From NCBI GenBank assembly GCA_036524155.1, contig DATDCV010000501.1, positions 1 to 7,363 on the forward strand: a stretch of DNA of 7,363 nucleotides, written 5' to 3'. The notes beneath the pieces were generated by a model. That model was not told the origin of the DNA. It saw nothing but the letters and a program-made list of their open reading frames with translations, and did not search any database. The DNA comes from DATDCV01 sp036524155 (lineage in GTDB: Bacteria > Verrucomicrobiota > Verrucomicrobiia > Limisphaerales > UBA8199). This document shows, piece after piece, positions 1 through 6,317 of this stretch (the stretch's first letter is position 1; every line of letters begins with the position of its first letter). A program made the translations under genes and the position numbers.

Positions 1-1437
1 GCCGGAATCCTGGAGAGCAAAAATGGGTTGCCTCCGGTCGAACTCCCGGTCCGGGCGGTAACTGGCGCGCGCGCGCCGGCGAGCGCTGTTACCCCCGCGA
101 GCATTCGGCCCGGCGACGATGCCCCGCTGCGCGTCATCGTCGAACCCGCGGAACTGGCGATTCCTATCACCGACCGCGGCGCCGAGGACGCGAAACTGAT
201 GGTCGAGCAGGTGCGGACCTGGAATCGCGAGCATGGGTTCATGCAGGAAGCGACTGTGACGCAGCCGACCCCCCGCCAACGGTCGTGGTGGTCGGAGAAT
301 ATAGCCGCCCCGATCGCGACAGTGTGGGCGAAAGCGGTTTCCGGCCCCTTGAAAAACGCGCTGAGCACCCGCTTCGGGAACCAGGTGAAGCCTCGCATGC
401 CCCAGGCGGGCAACCTCGGCGAGGTCCGGATTGGACTCTCCGCCGAGCCGCCACCCGGCCGAACGGTCGTCGTCACGGTGGAACGCCAAAAAAGCGGCCT
501 TGAATTTCTGGGCCTGGCCAAAGGCGACAAGGGCTTCCGCCTGGTCGAAGGCGAGCGCCTCGTGTTCAACTCGGCCAACTGGAACAAGGGAGCCAAAACG
601 CTCATCCAGCTCGACCCGAAGCTCAAAGCCAACGCCAGCGTCGTATTCCAGACCAACTCCGGCAACATCCCGCTGGCGTGGTCCCTGACCCTGTTCGTGG
701 TGGCGGCGCTTTTTCTGGCGTTTAGCTGCTGGCACGCGGCAATGCTGCCCCGCCCCGCCGCCGACGGGCCGGTGGTTACCAGCCGCAACCTCGCCGGCGA
801 GTTCTTCGCCACCCTCGGCTCGTTTTTCCAAAAGCCGGGCGTGCTGATGGCGCTCGCGTTCATCCTGTTATACCGCTTCGACGAAGCGCAACTCGGGAAA
901 GTGATTTCGCCCTTCCTGCTGGACTCGCGCGAGGCCGGCGGACTGGGCCTGACCACGAGCCAGGTAGGCCTGGTTTACGGTACTTTCGGCATCCTCGCCC
1001 TGACTTGCGGTGGTCTGCTCGGCGGCTTCCTCGCCGCGAAACACGGCCTTAAAAAAATGCTGCCCATCATGGTCTGCTCGATGTACCTCCCCAAAGTGGC
1101 CTTCGTGTTTTTGTCCTTCGGTCAGCCGGACAATTTCCTCGTCACCTGCGCGGCGGTGGCGGCTGAACAATTCGGCTACGGGTTCGGTTTCACGGCGTTC
1201 ATGCTCTACATGCTCTACTTTGCCGACGGACCGCACAAAACGGCCCATTACGCCATCTGCACCGGGTTCATGGCTCTGGGCATGATGGTCCCAGGCATGT
1301 GGAGCGGCTGGGTGGCCGATGTGGTCGGCTACCGCCACTTTTTCGTGTGGGTGCTCTGCTCTGCCCTGCCGGGCTTCACCCTGGCGATGCTGCTAAAGGT
1401 CGACCCGCAGTTCGGAAAGAAAACCGCCTCCGGTTGA
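1..1437 (+). CDS. AmpG-like MFS permease, C-terminal part (5' end outside window)
   Basis: The frame is open from base 1 to the TGA at 1435-1437, so this is the 3' part of a longer gene; the TTG at 28 is only an internal codon. Numbering residues from that TTG, hydrophobic segments lie at about 218-240, 270-288, 312-335, 343-364, 369-398, 405-431 and 436-456, which fits TM6 to TM12 of a 12-helix MFS protein. The stretch EQFGYGFGFTAFMLYMLYF followed by KTAHYAICTGFMALGMM resembles the AmpG/PAT group of MFS permeases (Bacteroidetes-type), which import anhydro-muropeptides from the periplasm to the cytoplasm for cell-wall recycling. Residues 1-217 are soluble and would form a periplasmic insert before TM6; about 131-205 look like a beta-sandwich (see findings). 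Convergent with purN. MFS membership is firm; the muropeptide substrate is inferred from family resemblance only. Confidence 0.82.
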   Translation, partial: AGILESKNGLPPVELPVRAVTGARAPASAVTPASIRPGDDAPLRVIVEPAELAIPITDRGAEDAKLMVEQVRTWNREHGFMQEATVTQPTPRQRSWWSENIAAPIATVWAKAVSGPLKNALSTRFGNQVKPRMPQAGNLGEVRIGLSAEPPPGRTVVVTVERQKSGLEFLGLAKGDKGFRLVEGERLVFNSANWNKGAKTLIQLDPKLKANASVVFQTNSGNIPLAWSLTLFVVAALFLAFSCWHAAMLPRPAADGPVVTSRNLAGEFFATLGSFFQKPGVLMALAFILLYRFDEAQLGKVISPFLLDSREAGGLGLTTSQVGLVYGTFGILALTCGGLLGGFLAAKHGLKKMLPIMVCSMYLPKVAFVFLSFGQPDNFLVTCAAVAAEQFGYGFGFTAFMLYMLYFADGPHKTAHYAICTGFMALGMMVPGMWSGWVADVVGYRHFFVWVLCSALPGFTLAMLLKVDPQFGKKTASG

Positions 1438-1504
1438 AACCGGCACTTCAAGACCCGCTGTACTAAGGTCAAGTTTCAGGCAGGAATCATAGCGAGATGG
1501 AACA

Positions 1505-1661
1505 AACCACGGAAGACACGGAATACACGGAAGCGGGAAAGCCTGCCTGCGCCTGGTCTGGTGGTTGGCGCTGGAATTCAGACCAGAAACCGTTCCCTGT
1601 TTCAGGATCAATTCACTCATGGTCCTTTCCCCTTTCCGTGTATTCTGTGTATTCCGTGGTT
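1505..1661. repeat. Large imperfect palindrome with 9-base CACGGAA tandem units
   Basis: The left arm 1505-1541 pairs with the right arm 1625-1661: 37 positions with two mismatches (G1515/A1651, C1534/C1632) and two G-T wobbles (G1520/T1646, G1533/T1633). Each outer arm is itself three tandem 9-base units: CACGGAAGA, CACGGAATA, CACGGAAGC on the left and their near complements on the right. The 83-base middle carries another perfect 8-base inverted repeat, CTGGTCTG (1553-1560) with CAGACCAG (1579-1586). There is no gene inside and no T-tract after either arm. It fills most of the 273-base gap between the MFS gene and purN. I recall similar CACGGAA-type repeats dispersed between genes in Verrucomicrobiota genomes, but could not check this. 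Confidence 0.8.
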
Positions 1662-1710
1662 GGAGTCGCCTTCGAAGTGATTGGTCTAAGGCTCCGCTTC
1701 GCCAGCCAAG

Positions 1711-2349
1711 CTACGCCGTGGGGATGATGGCCGGGAAAACAACTCTCCTCCCGCGCCTCTCAACTCCACCTCGGGCCAGCGCCGCCACGCACCTGGGATA
1801 AAGTTGGTGCTCGGCCATCTGGATGCGTGCATGCAGCGATTCCGGAGTGTCGCCGTCAAGTACGGGAACCGTTTGCTGCCCGATAATCGGGCCGGAGTCC
1901 ACACCCGCATCGACAAAATGCACCGTGCAACCCGTCACCTTCACTCCGTACTCCAGGGCTTGCTTCCAGGCTTCAAGTCCCGGAAAAGAGGGCAAAAGTG
2001 ACGGATGGATATTCAATATCCGCCCCGCAAAAGCGGCCAGAAAATCCCCCTTAAGCACGCGCATGAATCCCGCCAGCACCACTAGGTCCACTCGCGCCGT
2101 GCGCAACGCGTCGATGTACCGCGCTTCTGTCTCGGGATCCAGTTTGGTCCTGAAAGGCCCCGGCGCCAGGTAGCGGGCCGGGATGTGGCGCTCCGCGGCG
2201 CGTTCCAGAATGAGCGCTTCGGACACATCGCTAAGAACCAGCGCAATCTCCGCGGGCACCGCCCCCGCGGCGCACGCGTCCGCAACCGCGACAAAATTCG
2301 ATCCTTTGCCCGAACCCAGCACTCCGACCCGGAACTTTTGCTCGTCCAT
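1711..2349 (-). CDS. purN: Phosphoribosylglycinamide formyltransferase (GART)
   Basis: This cytoplasmic enzyme transfers a formyl group from 10-formyl-tetrahydrofolate to GAR, giving formyl-GAR, the third step of de novo purine synthesis. The 212-residue product matches the usual PurN length. It shows the phosphate-binding GSGKGSN at 12-18, LAGFMR at 92-97, NIHPSLLPSFPG at 113-124 with the catalytic Asn113 and His115, and the VHFVDAGVDSGPII segment at 143-156 with catalytic Asp151, so all three active-site residues are present. The ATG at 2347-2349 sets the glycine-rich loop at the expected distance from the N-terminus. No Shine-Dalgarno is visible; a short hairpin lies directly before the start. 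It is downstream of the M1 peptidase on the same strand but behind a terminator, and no other pur gene is in the window. The stop TAG lies in repeat-like sequence. Confidence 0.96.
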   Translation of the reverse strand: MDEQKFRVGVLGSGKGSNFVAVADACAAGAVPAEIALVLSDVSEALILERAAERHIPARYLAPGPFRTKLDPETEARYIDALRTARVDLVVLAGFMRVLKGDFLAAFAGRILNIHPSLLPSFPGLEAWKQALEYGVKVTGCTVHFVDAGVDSGPIIGQQTVPVLDGDTPESLHARIQMAEHQLYPRCVAALARGGVERRGRRVVFPAIIPTA

Positions 2350-2367
2350 GCCCGCTTTTATAGCGGG
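2350..2367 (-). promoter_or_regulatory. Hairpin and TATAAA box directly before purN start
   Basis: CCCGCT (2351-2356) and AGCGGG (2362-2367) form a 6-base perfect inverted repeat around a 5-base loop, ending one base before the purN ATG. Read on the purN strand, it contains TATAAA (2357-2362) with 7 bases between it and the ATG. If TATAAA is a -10 box, the transcript would start at or next to the ATG and be nearly leaderless, although no good -35 is seen 16-18 bases upstream. If transcription starts further up, the hairpin would sit where a ribosome binds. The sequence does not decide between these. Confidence 0.35.
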
Positions 2368-2380
2368 TCGATTGACCGCA

Positions 2381-2415
2381 TAAAAGGGCGAAAAGGAAGC
2401 CGGGTCACGGCCTCC
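2381..2415 (-). terminator. Intrinsic terminator of the M1 aminopeptidase gene
   Basis: Read on the minus strand, GGAGGCCG (2415-2408) pairs with CGGCTTCC (2402-2395): an 8-pair stem with one G-T wobble and a 5-base TGACC loop. It is followed at once by TTTT (2394-2391) and, after CGCCC, by a second TTTT (2385-2382). It begins 10 bases after the peptidase stop and lies wholly before purN, so it should end or strongly reduce read-through. On the plus strand there is no T-tract after the stem, so it works for the minus strand only. Confidence 0.72.
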
Positions 2416-2425
2416 TCAAAGGATG

Positions 2426-5152
2426 TTACTTGCTTTTGGGGCTCTCGACCTTTGCCGGGGAGGTGGTTTTCTCGACTCCCTTTGGCTCTGGCTTGCCTTT
2501 CTTGACAGTGCCCGGGGCTTCCGTTTTGGCCTCGGCCGCCCGCATCTCGACCTTCTTTTGCAGGTCATCCAGGTCTTTCCTCAGATCATGGTTCGACTTC
2601 CGCAAATCCGATACTTCCTGTCGCAGGTTCTTAAAATCGTCCACCGGCTTCCGACGCTCTCGGAGGGCCGCCACCGATTTTTCGGCGGCCGAACGCTGAG
2701 GCGAATTCTTGTCTGCGGTCGCGAATTTCTCGAGGACGGCAATGGCTTTTGGGTCACCCAGCGTGCCGAGGGCGGCGAGCGCTGCAAGTTGAACGGTTCG
2801 TTTCTTGTGGTTGACCTGCGCCACGAGAAACTCACGCACCTGATCTTTGTTCAATTCGTTGCGGGCAAGATAGGCCAGCGCGCTCAGGCTCTGCGCAAAG
2901 CCGTGCGTGGTGAAAGCCGGCTCTCTTTTCGCCATGGCATCGAGCAGCGGCGCGATATACCCCGGATCATCCTGCGATCGCATCGCGCTGACGGCCGCAT
3001 CCGCGACTTCGTTTCGAAAAGAGTCGGAGTTGAGACGCCGCACCAACACATCGTGGATCTCCGGCTTGGAGTAACCCCCGAGACTCCGGAGCGCGGTGCA
3101 GACAATATCCGGGTTTTTCTCCTCCTCCACCACCTGGCACGCGAATCCGTAAGCCCGCTCGTCGTAAAACCCGGCGATCCCATCGACTACCGCCTGGCGT
3201 ACGCGGGCATCCGCCTGGGTTCCGGATGAGAGCAAGACGCTCAGAGCTTCCTCGTTGTGAAGACCGCGCAAGGCGTGTGCCGCTTCCACCCTTACCCCGT
3301 AAAACGGGTCAGTGTTCAGAGTATTCTTGAGTTTGGCAACCGAGTCATGGTCGGAGCGGTGGCTGAGTCGGTCGACGGCTAGCAAGCGCCCCATCACATC
3401 ATGCTGGTCCGCCAGTTGAGCGTCCAGCATGGTGGCTGGCGGGTTGAAATTGATTCTTGCCAGCAGCGTGTACTCGGGATCGACGCGCACCAGCTCAGGG
3501 GCCGCCGCCAGCGGGAAGTAGAAATCCTCTTGTTTCCTCACAACCTGGATGACCTCGTCACGGGTGCCGGTTTTGCTTTTGAACCGGATGGTAAGTGGGA
3601 CTCTGAACAGCAGCACATCGGCGTTGACCGGTTGCGTCTGCTGAACGGAAATCTTCGCCACCTTCGCGGTCTCGTCCCAACTGTAACCAATATCGAGATC
3701 AGGAAAACGGCCGTGGTACAGCCACTGGTCAAAAAACTGGTCAAAGGAACGCCCGGACAGTTCCTCGAGAACGGACCGAAGATCATCGGTGACGACATTG
3801 CCATACAAGTGACGCTCCAGATAGGTCTTGATGCAGCGCCGGTAAAGGCCCTCGCCCAGTTGACAGCGCAACATGTGCAGCACCCACCCCGCTTTGGGGT
3901 ACACCAGGTAACCGAACATTTCACCCGGCTCTCCATATGTGCGCCGTACAATCGGCTGGTTATCTTCGGTCATGGAGGTGATTTGGCGAGCGCGGTGGTA
4001 TAACTCGTATACCAGGTGGTCGCGGCCGTGGTGGCGAGCATTCCACAATGTCTCATAATAGGTCGCAAAACCTTCGTTAAGCCAGAGATGGCTCCAGTCC
4101 TTGCAGGTGACCAAGTCCCCAAACCACTGATGCGACAACTCGTGTGAGACCAGGCCTTCACTGTCGCGGATATTCTCCGTCGCCTCCTCGAACAGCGTGG
4201 AATCCGTCAGCGTCGTCGCGCTCGTGTTTTCCATGCCGCCGGCCACAAAATCATTCACGCAAACCTGGTCGTACTTCGCCCACGGATAGGCCACGCCGAT
4301 TTCCTCTTCAAAGAACTGGATCATCTCCTTCGTGCCCCGGAACGAGGTCTTGGCGTAGTTGATTTCCGAGGGCGGCGTGTAGAAGGCGAGCGGGATGCCG
4401 TGGCAATCATCGTCGAGTTTTTTCAGGTACCCGGCGACCAGCGAAATGAGGTAGTTTGCATGCCGTTTCTCCTGAGACCAGTGAATCGCCACCAGGCCGG
4501 TGGCCGGATCCCGAACCTCCGAAAGCAACCGCCCGTTCGAAATCGCAGTCATTCCTGCCGGGACTCGGCACACTATCTCGGAAGTGAACTGCTGGTTGGG
4601 CGTGTCAATCGCGGGATACCAGTGCCGCGCCTCGATCGCTTCGCCTTGGGTGAACAGATGATCATCCCCCGCTTTATAACCCATCTCCGGTGTGCGGAAA
4701 TACAGGCCCTGGGTGGGTTCAGCCGAGTAGCGAACGGTCAGCGCAACCTCCTTCTCGGGCGGGATCGCCTCGGCCAACGTCACGATGATCTGGTCCCCGG
4801 TCGCCTGCCAGGCTTGCACCGCCGCGGACGCAGTCACCGTGCTGACCCTTAGGTCGACAGCGTCCAACCGGATCTCGCGGGCCGGCCGCACCACCGCTTT
4901 CAAACGCAAGCTGGCCTGGGCGGCTATCGTGCGCTCCTTGAAATTCGGTGTGACGTCCAGGGCCAGGTGCAGCAGTTGCACCTCGCGATCGGGCGCATAC
5001 TTCCGGTAGTCCGGCGAATCCACCGGGACCAGAAACAGGCTGGATTTATTGCAGCGAAGGACGGTGCTCGCGGAATCAGTCTCGGCAAGACCGGGAGACC
5101 ACCCCAGCACGCAGACGGCTATGGGGACAAGAATGCGCCATTTGATGTTCAT
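2426..5152 (-). CDS. Exported M1-family zinc aminopeptidase with HEAT-repeat tail
   Basis: An M1 (gluzincin) metallopeptidase, expected to remove N-terminal residues from peptides. The 908-residue product starts with a signal peptide (hydrophobic core about 6-18, likely cut after GLA near 23), so it should act in the periplasm or outside. The catalytic domain shows the exopeptidase motif GGMEN at 305-309, the zinc site HELSH at 337-341 (His337, His341, base Glu338) and the third ligand Glu360 in LNEGFA, exactly the HEXXH-18-E spacing. Tyr418 in VYPKAG fits the transition-state tyrosine. Residues about 583-835 are helical HEAT-like repeats, where many M1 enzymes carry an ERAP1-C-type domain. 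A charged coiled coil (about 838-872) and a Lys/Pro/Glu-rich end (873-908) follow. The ATG is placed by the signal peptide; no Shine-Dalgarno is seen. Followed by its own terminator. Family and active site are certain; substrate is unknown. Confidence 0.94.
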   Translation of the reverse strand: MNIKWRILVPIAVCVLGWSPGLAETDSASTVLRCNKSSLFLVPVDSPDYRKYAPDREVQLLHLALDVTPNFKERTIAAQASLRLKAVVRPAREIRLDAVDLRVSTVTASAAVQAWQATGDQIIVTLAEAIPPEKEVALTVRYSAEPTQGLYFRTPEMGYKAGDDHLFTQGEAIEARHWYPAIDTPNQQFTSEIVCRVPAGMTAISNGRLLSEVRDPATGLVAIHWSQEKRHANYLISLVAGYLKKLDDDCHGIPLAFYTPPSEINYAKTSFRGTKEMIQFFEEEIGVAYPWAKYDQVCVNDFVAGGMENTSATTLTDSTLFEEATENIRDSEGLVSHELSHQWFGDLVTCKDWSHLWLNEGFATYYETLWNARHHGRDHLVYELYHRARQITSMTEDNQPIVRRTYGEPGEMFGYLVYPKAGWVLHMLRCQLGEGLYRRCIKTYLERHLYGNVVTDDLRSVLEELSGRSFDQFFDQWLYHGRFPDLDIGYSWDETAKVAKISVQQTQPVNADVLLFRVPLTIRFKSKTGTRDEVIQVVRKQEDFYFPLAAAPELVRVDPEYTLLARINFNPPATMLDAQLADQHDVMGRLLAVDRLSHRSDHDSVAKLKNTLNTDPFYGVRVEAAHALRGLHNEEALSVLLSSGTQADARVRQAVVDGIAGFYDERAYGFACQVVEEEKNPDIVCTALRSLGGYSKPEIHDVLVRRLNSDSFRNEVADAAVSAMRSQDDPGYIAPLLDAMAKREPAFTTHGFAQSLSALAYLARNELNKDQVREFLVAQVNHKKRTVQLAALAALGTLGDPKAIAVLEKFATADKNSPQRSAAEKSVAALRERRKPVDDFKNLRQEVSDLRKSNHDLRKDLDDLQKKVEMRAAEAKTEAPGTVKKGKPEPKGVEKTTSPAKVESPKSK

Positions 5153-5223
5153 GCGTGGATTGAACCGGGCCTGTCTTTAGCATACTCACGACGCCCGTGC
5201 AAATCGTTAGTCCATGTCGTCCG

Positions 5224-5283
5224 CCAGGGGACACCTTTGTCGCCCGACGTCCGTGGCGCCGGATCGAAGATAGGTGCCCCTGG
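5224..5283. repeat. Bulged 12-pair stem-loop in divergent intergenic region
   Basis: CCAGGGG (5224-5230) pairs with CCCCTGG (5277-5283), and after a one-base bulge (A5231) CACCT (5232-5236) pairs with AGGTG (5272-5276). The 35-base loop holds a smaller helix, CGCC (5241-5244) with GGCG (5255-5258). It lies 72 bases upstream of the M1 peptidase start, so it could be in that gene's upstream control region, be a repeat unit, or be a non-coding RNA element. No T-tract follows on either strand, so a terminator is unlikely. The bases between it and the peptidase ATG include TATGCT (minus strand, 5174-5179), a weak -10 candidate without a well-spaced -35. Confidence 0.5.
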
Positions 5284-5372
5284 GCTCAAACTGCGAATTT
5301 GGCTTGCCGTCGGACTCTGGAATCGAATGATCACGCGATGACGCAAACCGACCAGACGGCATCAAACTCGGG

Positions 5373-5426
5373 CAGGCCAGCCCGCGGAGGCCGCCCCGGC
5401 CACGCTACGCTCCCCGGGCTGGCCTG
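5373..5426. repeat. Long GC-rich inverted repeat just upstream of yggT-like gene
   Basis: CAGGCCAGCCCG (5373-5384) is perfectly complementary to CGGGCTGGCCTG (5415-5426). After one C/C mismatch (5385/5414), the helix continues with GGAG (5386-5389) against CTCC (5410-5413), giving 16 pairs around a 20-base loop. The loop itself contains GGCC twice. It ends 16 bases before the ATG at 5443. No T-tract follows on either strand. It looks like a REP-type extragenic palindrome or a structured leader; attenuation of the downstream gene is possible but unproven. In the rest of this 290-base gap I see no convincing gene. Confidence 0.6.
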
Positions 5427-5442
5427 AAACGCCTCAGACAAA

Positions 5443-6300
5443 ATGGCACTTTTTGATCTGACCCTGAACCTGGCCGCCTTGCTCCTCTGGCTGAGCTGGT
5501 GCTCACGTCACTTGGAACCGCTGGCGCGAAACGCGCCGGCCACCATCGCGGGCACTGTCAAACGAGCCGAGCCCAGGTCATCCCGAGGTTGGCTTATGCT
5601 AAGCGGCCTGGTGTTCTTGCTCGCGGCGCGCGCTCTGTTTTACCACCAGGTCGGGTCCGCCGTGGGCTGGACCCCTAAGCTCGACCTCGGCCCGGTGGTG
5701 CTTCCGTTCCGCAGCGATCTCCCGGGTTCTGTGGTTTTGTATTCGTGCCTCAGTTTTGGCAGAGTCTGCGCCATATATTATTTTTGGCTGCTCGCGATCG
5801 TCTTAATCAACTGGGCCGTTACTGAACCGGACCCGTTGCTCAGGCTGTTCCGGTTGCATTTGGGCCGCATGCGGGGCTGGCCATGGCCGGTGCTCGCATT
5901 CCTGCCCCTGGTCGGCGTGACCGCGCTCTGGTTCGCTCTGCATCCGCTCTTGCAGCGGGCCGGGGTGGTGATTCCCTCGCAAGAATACTCCCAAATCCTC
6001 GAGCAGGGACTACTGCTGACGCTCACGCTAGTGCTCAGCTTGAAGTACTTGCTGCCGGTGTTTCTGATCCTGGAGATGGTCGCAGCCCATGTGTACCTTG
6101 GAATGAACCCGGTATGGAGTTTTGTGACGATTACTTCGAAAAACATACTCAGACCGTTGAGCCCCCTGCCGCTGCGGCTGGCCAAAGTGGACCTGGCCCC
6201 GATCACCGCCACCATTCTAATCCTGGTTCTGCTGCACTGGCTTCCGCAGGCAATCCAAAACGAACTCGGCCGGAGACATCTCGTCCTTTGGCCCCAGTAA
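5443..6300 (+). CDS. Multi-pass inner-membrane protein, YggT-like
   Basis: A 285-residue integral membrane protein with hydrophobic segments at about 4-20, 48-66, 97-123, 146-170, 185-217 and 249-269. The last third (about 195-270), with NPVWSFVTITSKNILRPLSP at 222-241 followed by KVDLAPITATILILVLL, resembles the YGGT family pattern: a polar stretch ending in LRP, then an (I/V)D(L)(S/A)P motif leading into a hydrophobic helix. A similar polar stretch, TEPDPLLRLFRLHLG (127-141), after the third hydrophobic segment suggests the two-module layout of YggT proteins. The family's exact role is poorly defined; members have been linked to osmotic tolerance and, in plastids, to cytochrome assembly. 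The ATG follows an in-frame TGA at 5425-5427, so the start cannot lie further upstream than that; no Shine-Dalgarno is seen. It ends 9 bases from the convergent kinase gene. Reality as a gene is near certain; the family call is moderate. Confidence 0.62.
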   Translation: MALFDLTLNLAALLLWLSWCSRHLEPLARNAPATIAGTVKRAEPRSSRGWLMLSGLVFLLAARALFYHQVGSAVGWTPKLDLGPVVLPFRSDLPGSVVLYSCLSFGRVCAIYYFWLLAIVLINWAVTEPDPLLRLFRLHLGRMRGWPWPVLAFLPLVGVTALWFALHPLLQRAGVVIPSQEYSQILEQGLLLTLTLVLSLKYLLPVFLILEMVAAHVYLGMNPVWSFVTITSKNILRPLSPLPLRLAKVDLAPITATILILVLLHWLPQAIQNELGRRHLVLWPQ

Positions 6301-6304
6301 CCTG

Positions 6305-6317
6305 GCGCCTCAGGCGC
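6305..6317. terminator. Short hairpin between the convergent YggT-like and kinase genes
   Basis: GCGCC (6305-6309) and GGCGC (6313-6317) pair around TCA, which is the complement of the kinase stop codon. The gap between the two genes is only 9 bases, so any hairpin here would serve both transcripts. There is no T-tract on either side, so it is at best a weak terminator or 3'-end stabiliser. Confidence 0.25.

Noticed and set aside
868..1338. 156-codon minus-strand open frame opposite the MFS gene
   Set aside because: It mirrors the transmembrane coding region. His/Glu-rich composition is typical of antisense to hydrophobic codons.
1430..1443. CCGGT-TGAA-ACCGG hairpin over the MFS stop codon as a terminator
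   Set aside because: Only 5 pairs with no T-tract; the following bases are mixed. Too weak to call.
1505..1534. Three 9-base repeats as a possible CRISPR fragment
   Set aside because: Units are only 9 bases and directly abutting, with no spacers and no cas genes.
1497..1801. Two short open frames (76 and 78 codons) crossing the CACGGAA palindrome on the plus strand
   Set aside because: Their peptides simply translate the tandem repeat arms (TEDTEYTE; SVYSVYSV). No family resemblance and no ribosome site; they are by-products of the repeat.
2423..3229. 268-codon open frame on the plus strand, opposite the M1 peptidase
   Set aside because: It lies inside a gene with clear domain and codon logic on the minus strand. 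The product shows no recognisable motif, as expected of a GC-rich antisense shadow.
3401..4003. 200-codon plus-strand open frame inside the peptidase gene
   Set aside because: Same reason: antisense of the M1 active-site region, with no independent support.
5173..5200. TATGCT as the promoter of the M1 peptidase
   Set aside because: Only four of six consensus bases, and the best -35-like TTTGCA is about 13 bases away, too close for a normal promoter. Kept only as a remark.
5149..5427. Small open frames on both strands (65 codons minus, 76 codons plus) in the M1/YggT divergent gap
   Set aside because: They run through the stem-loops, overlap each other and lack ribosome sites or recognisable domains. 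A real small gene cannot be fully excluded.
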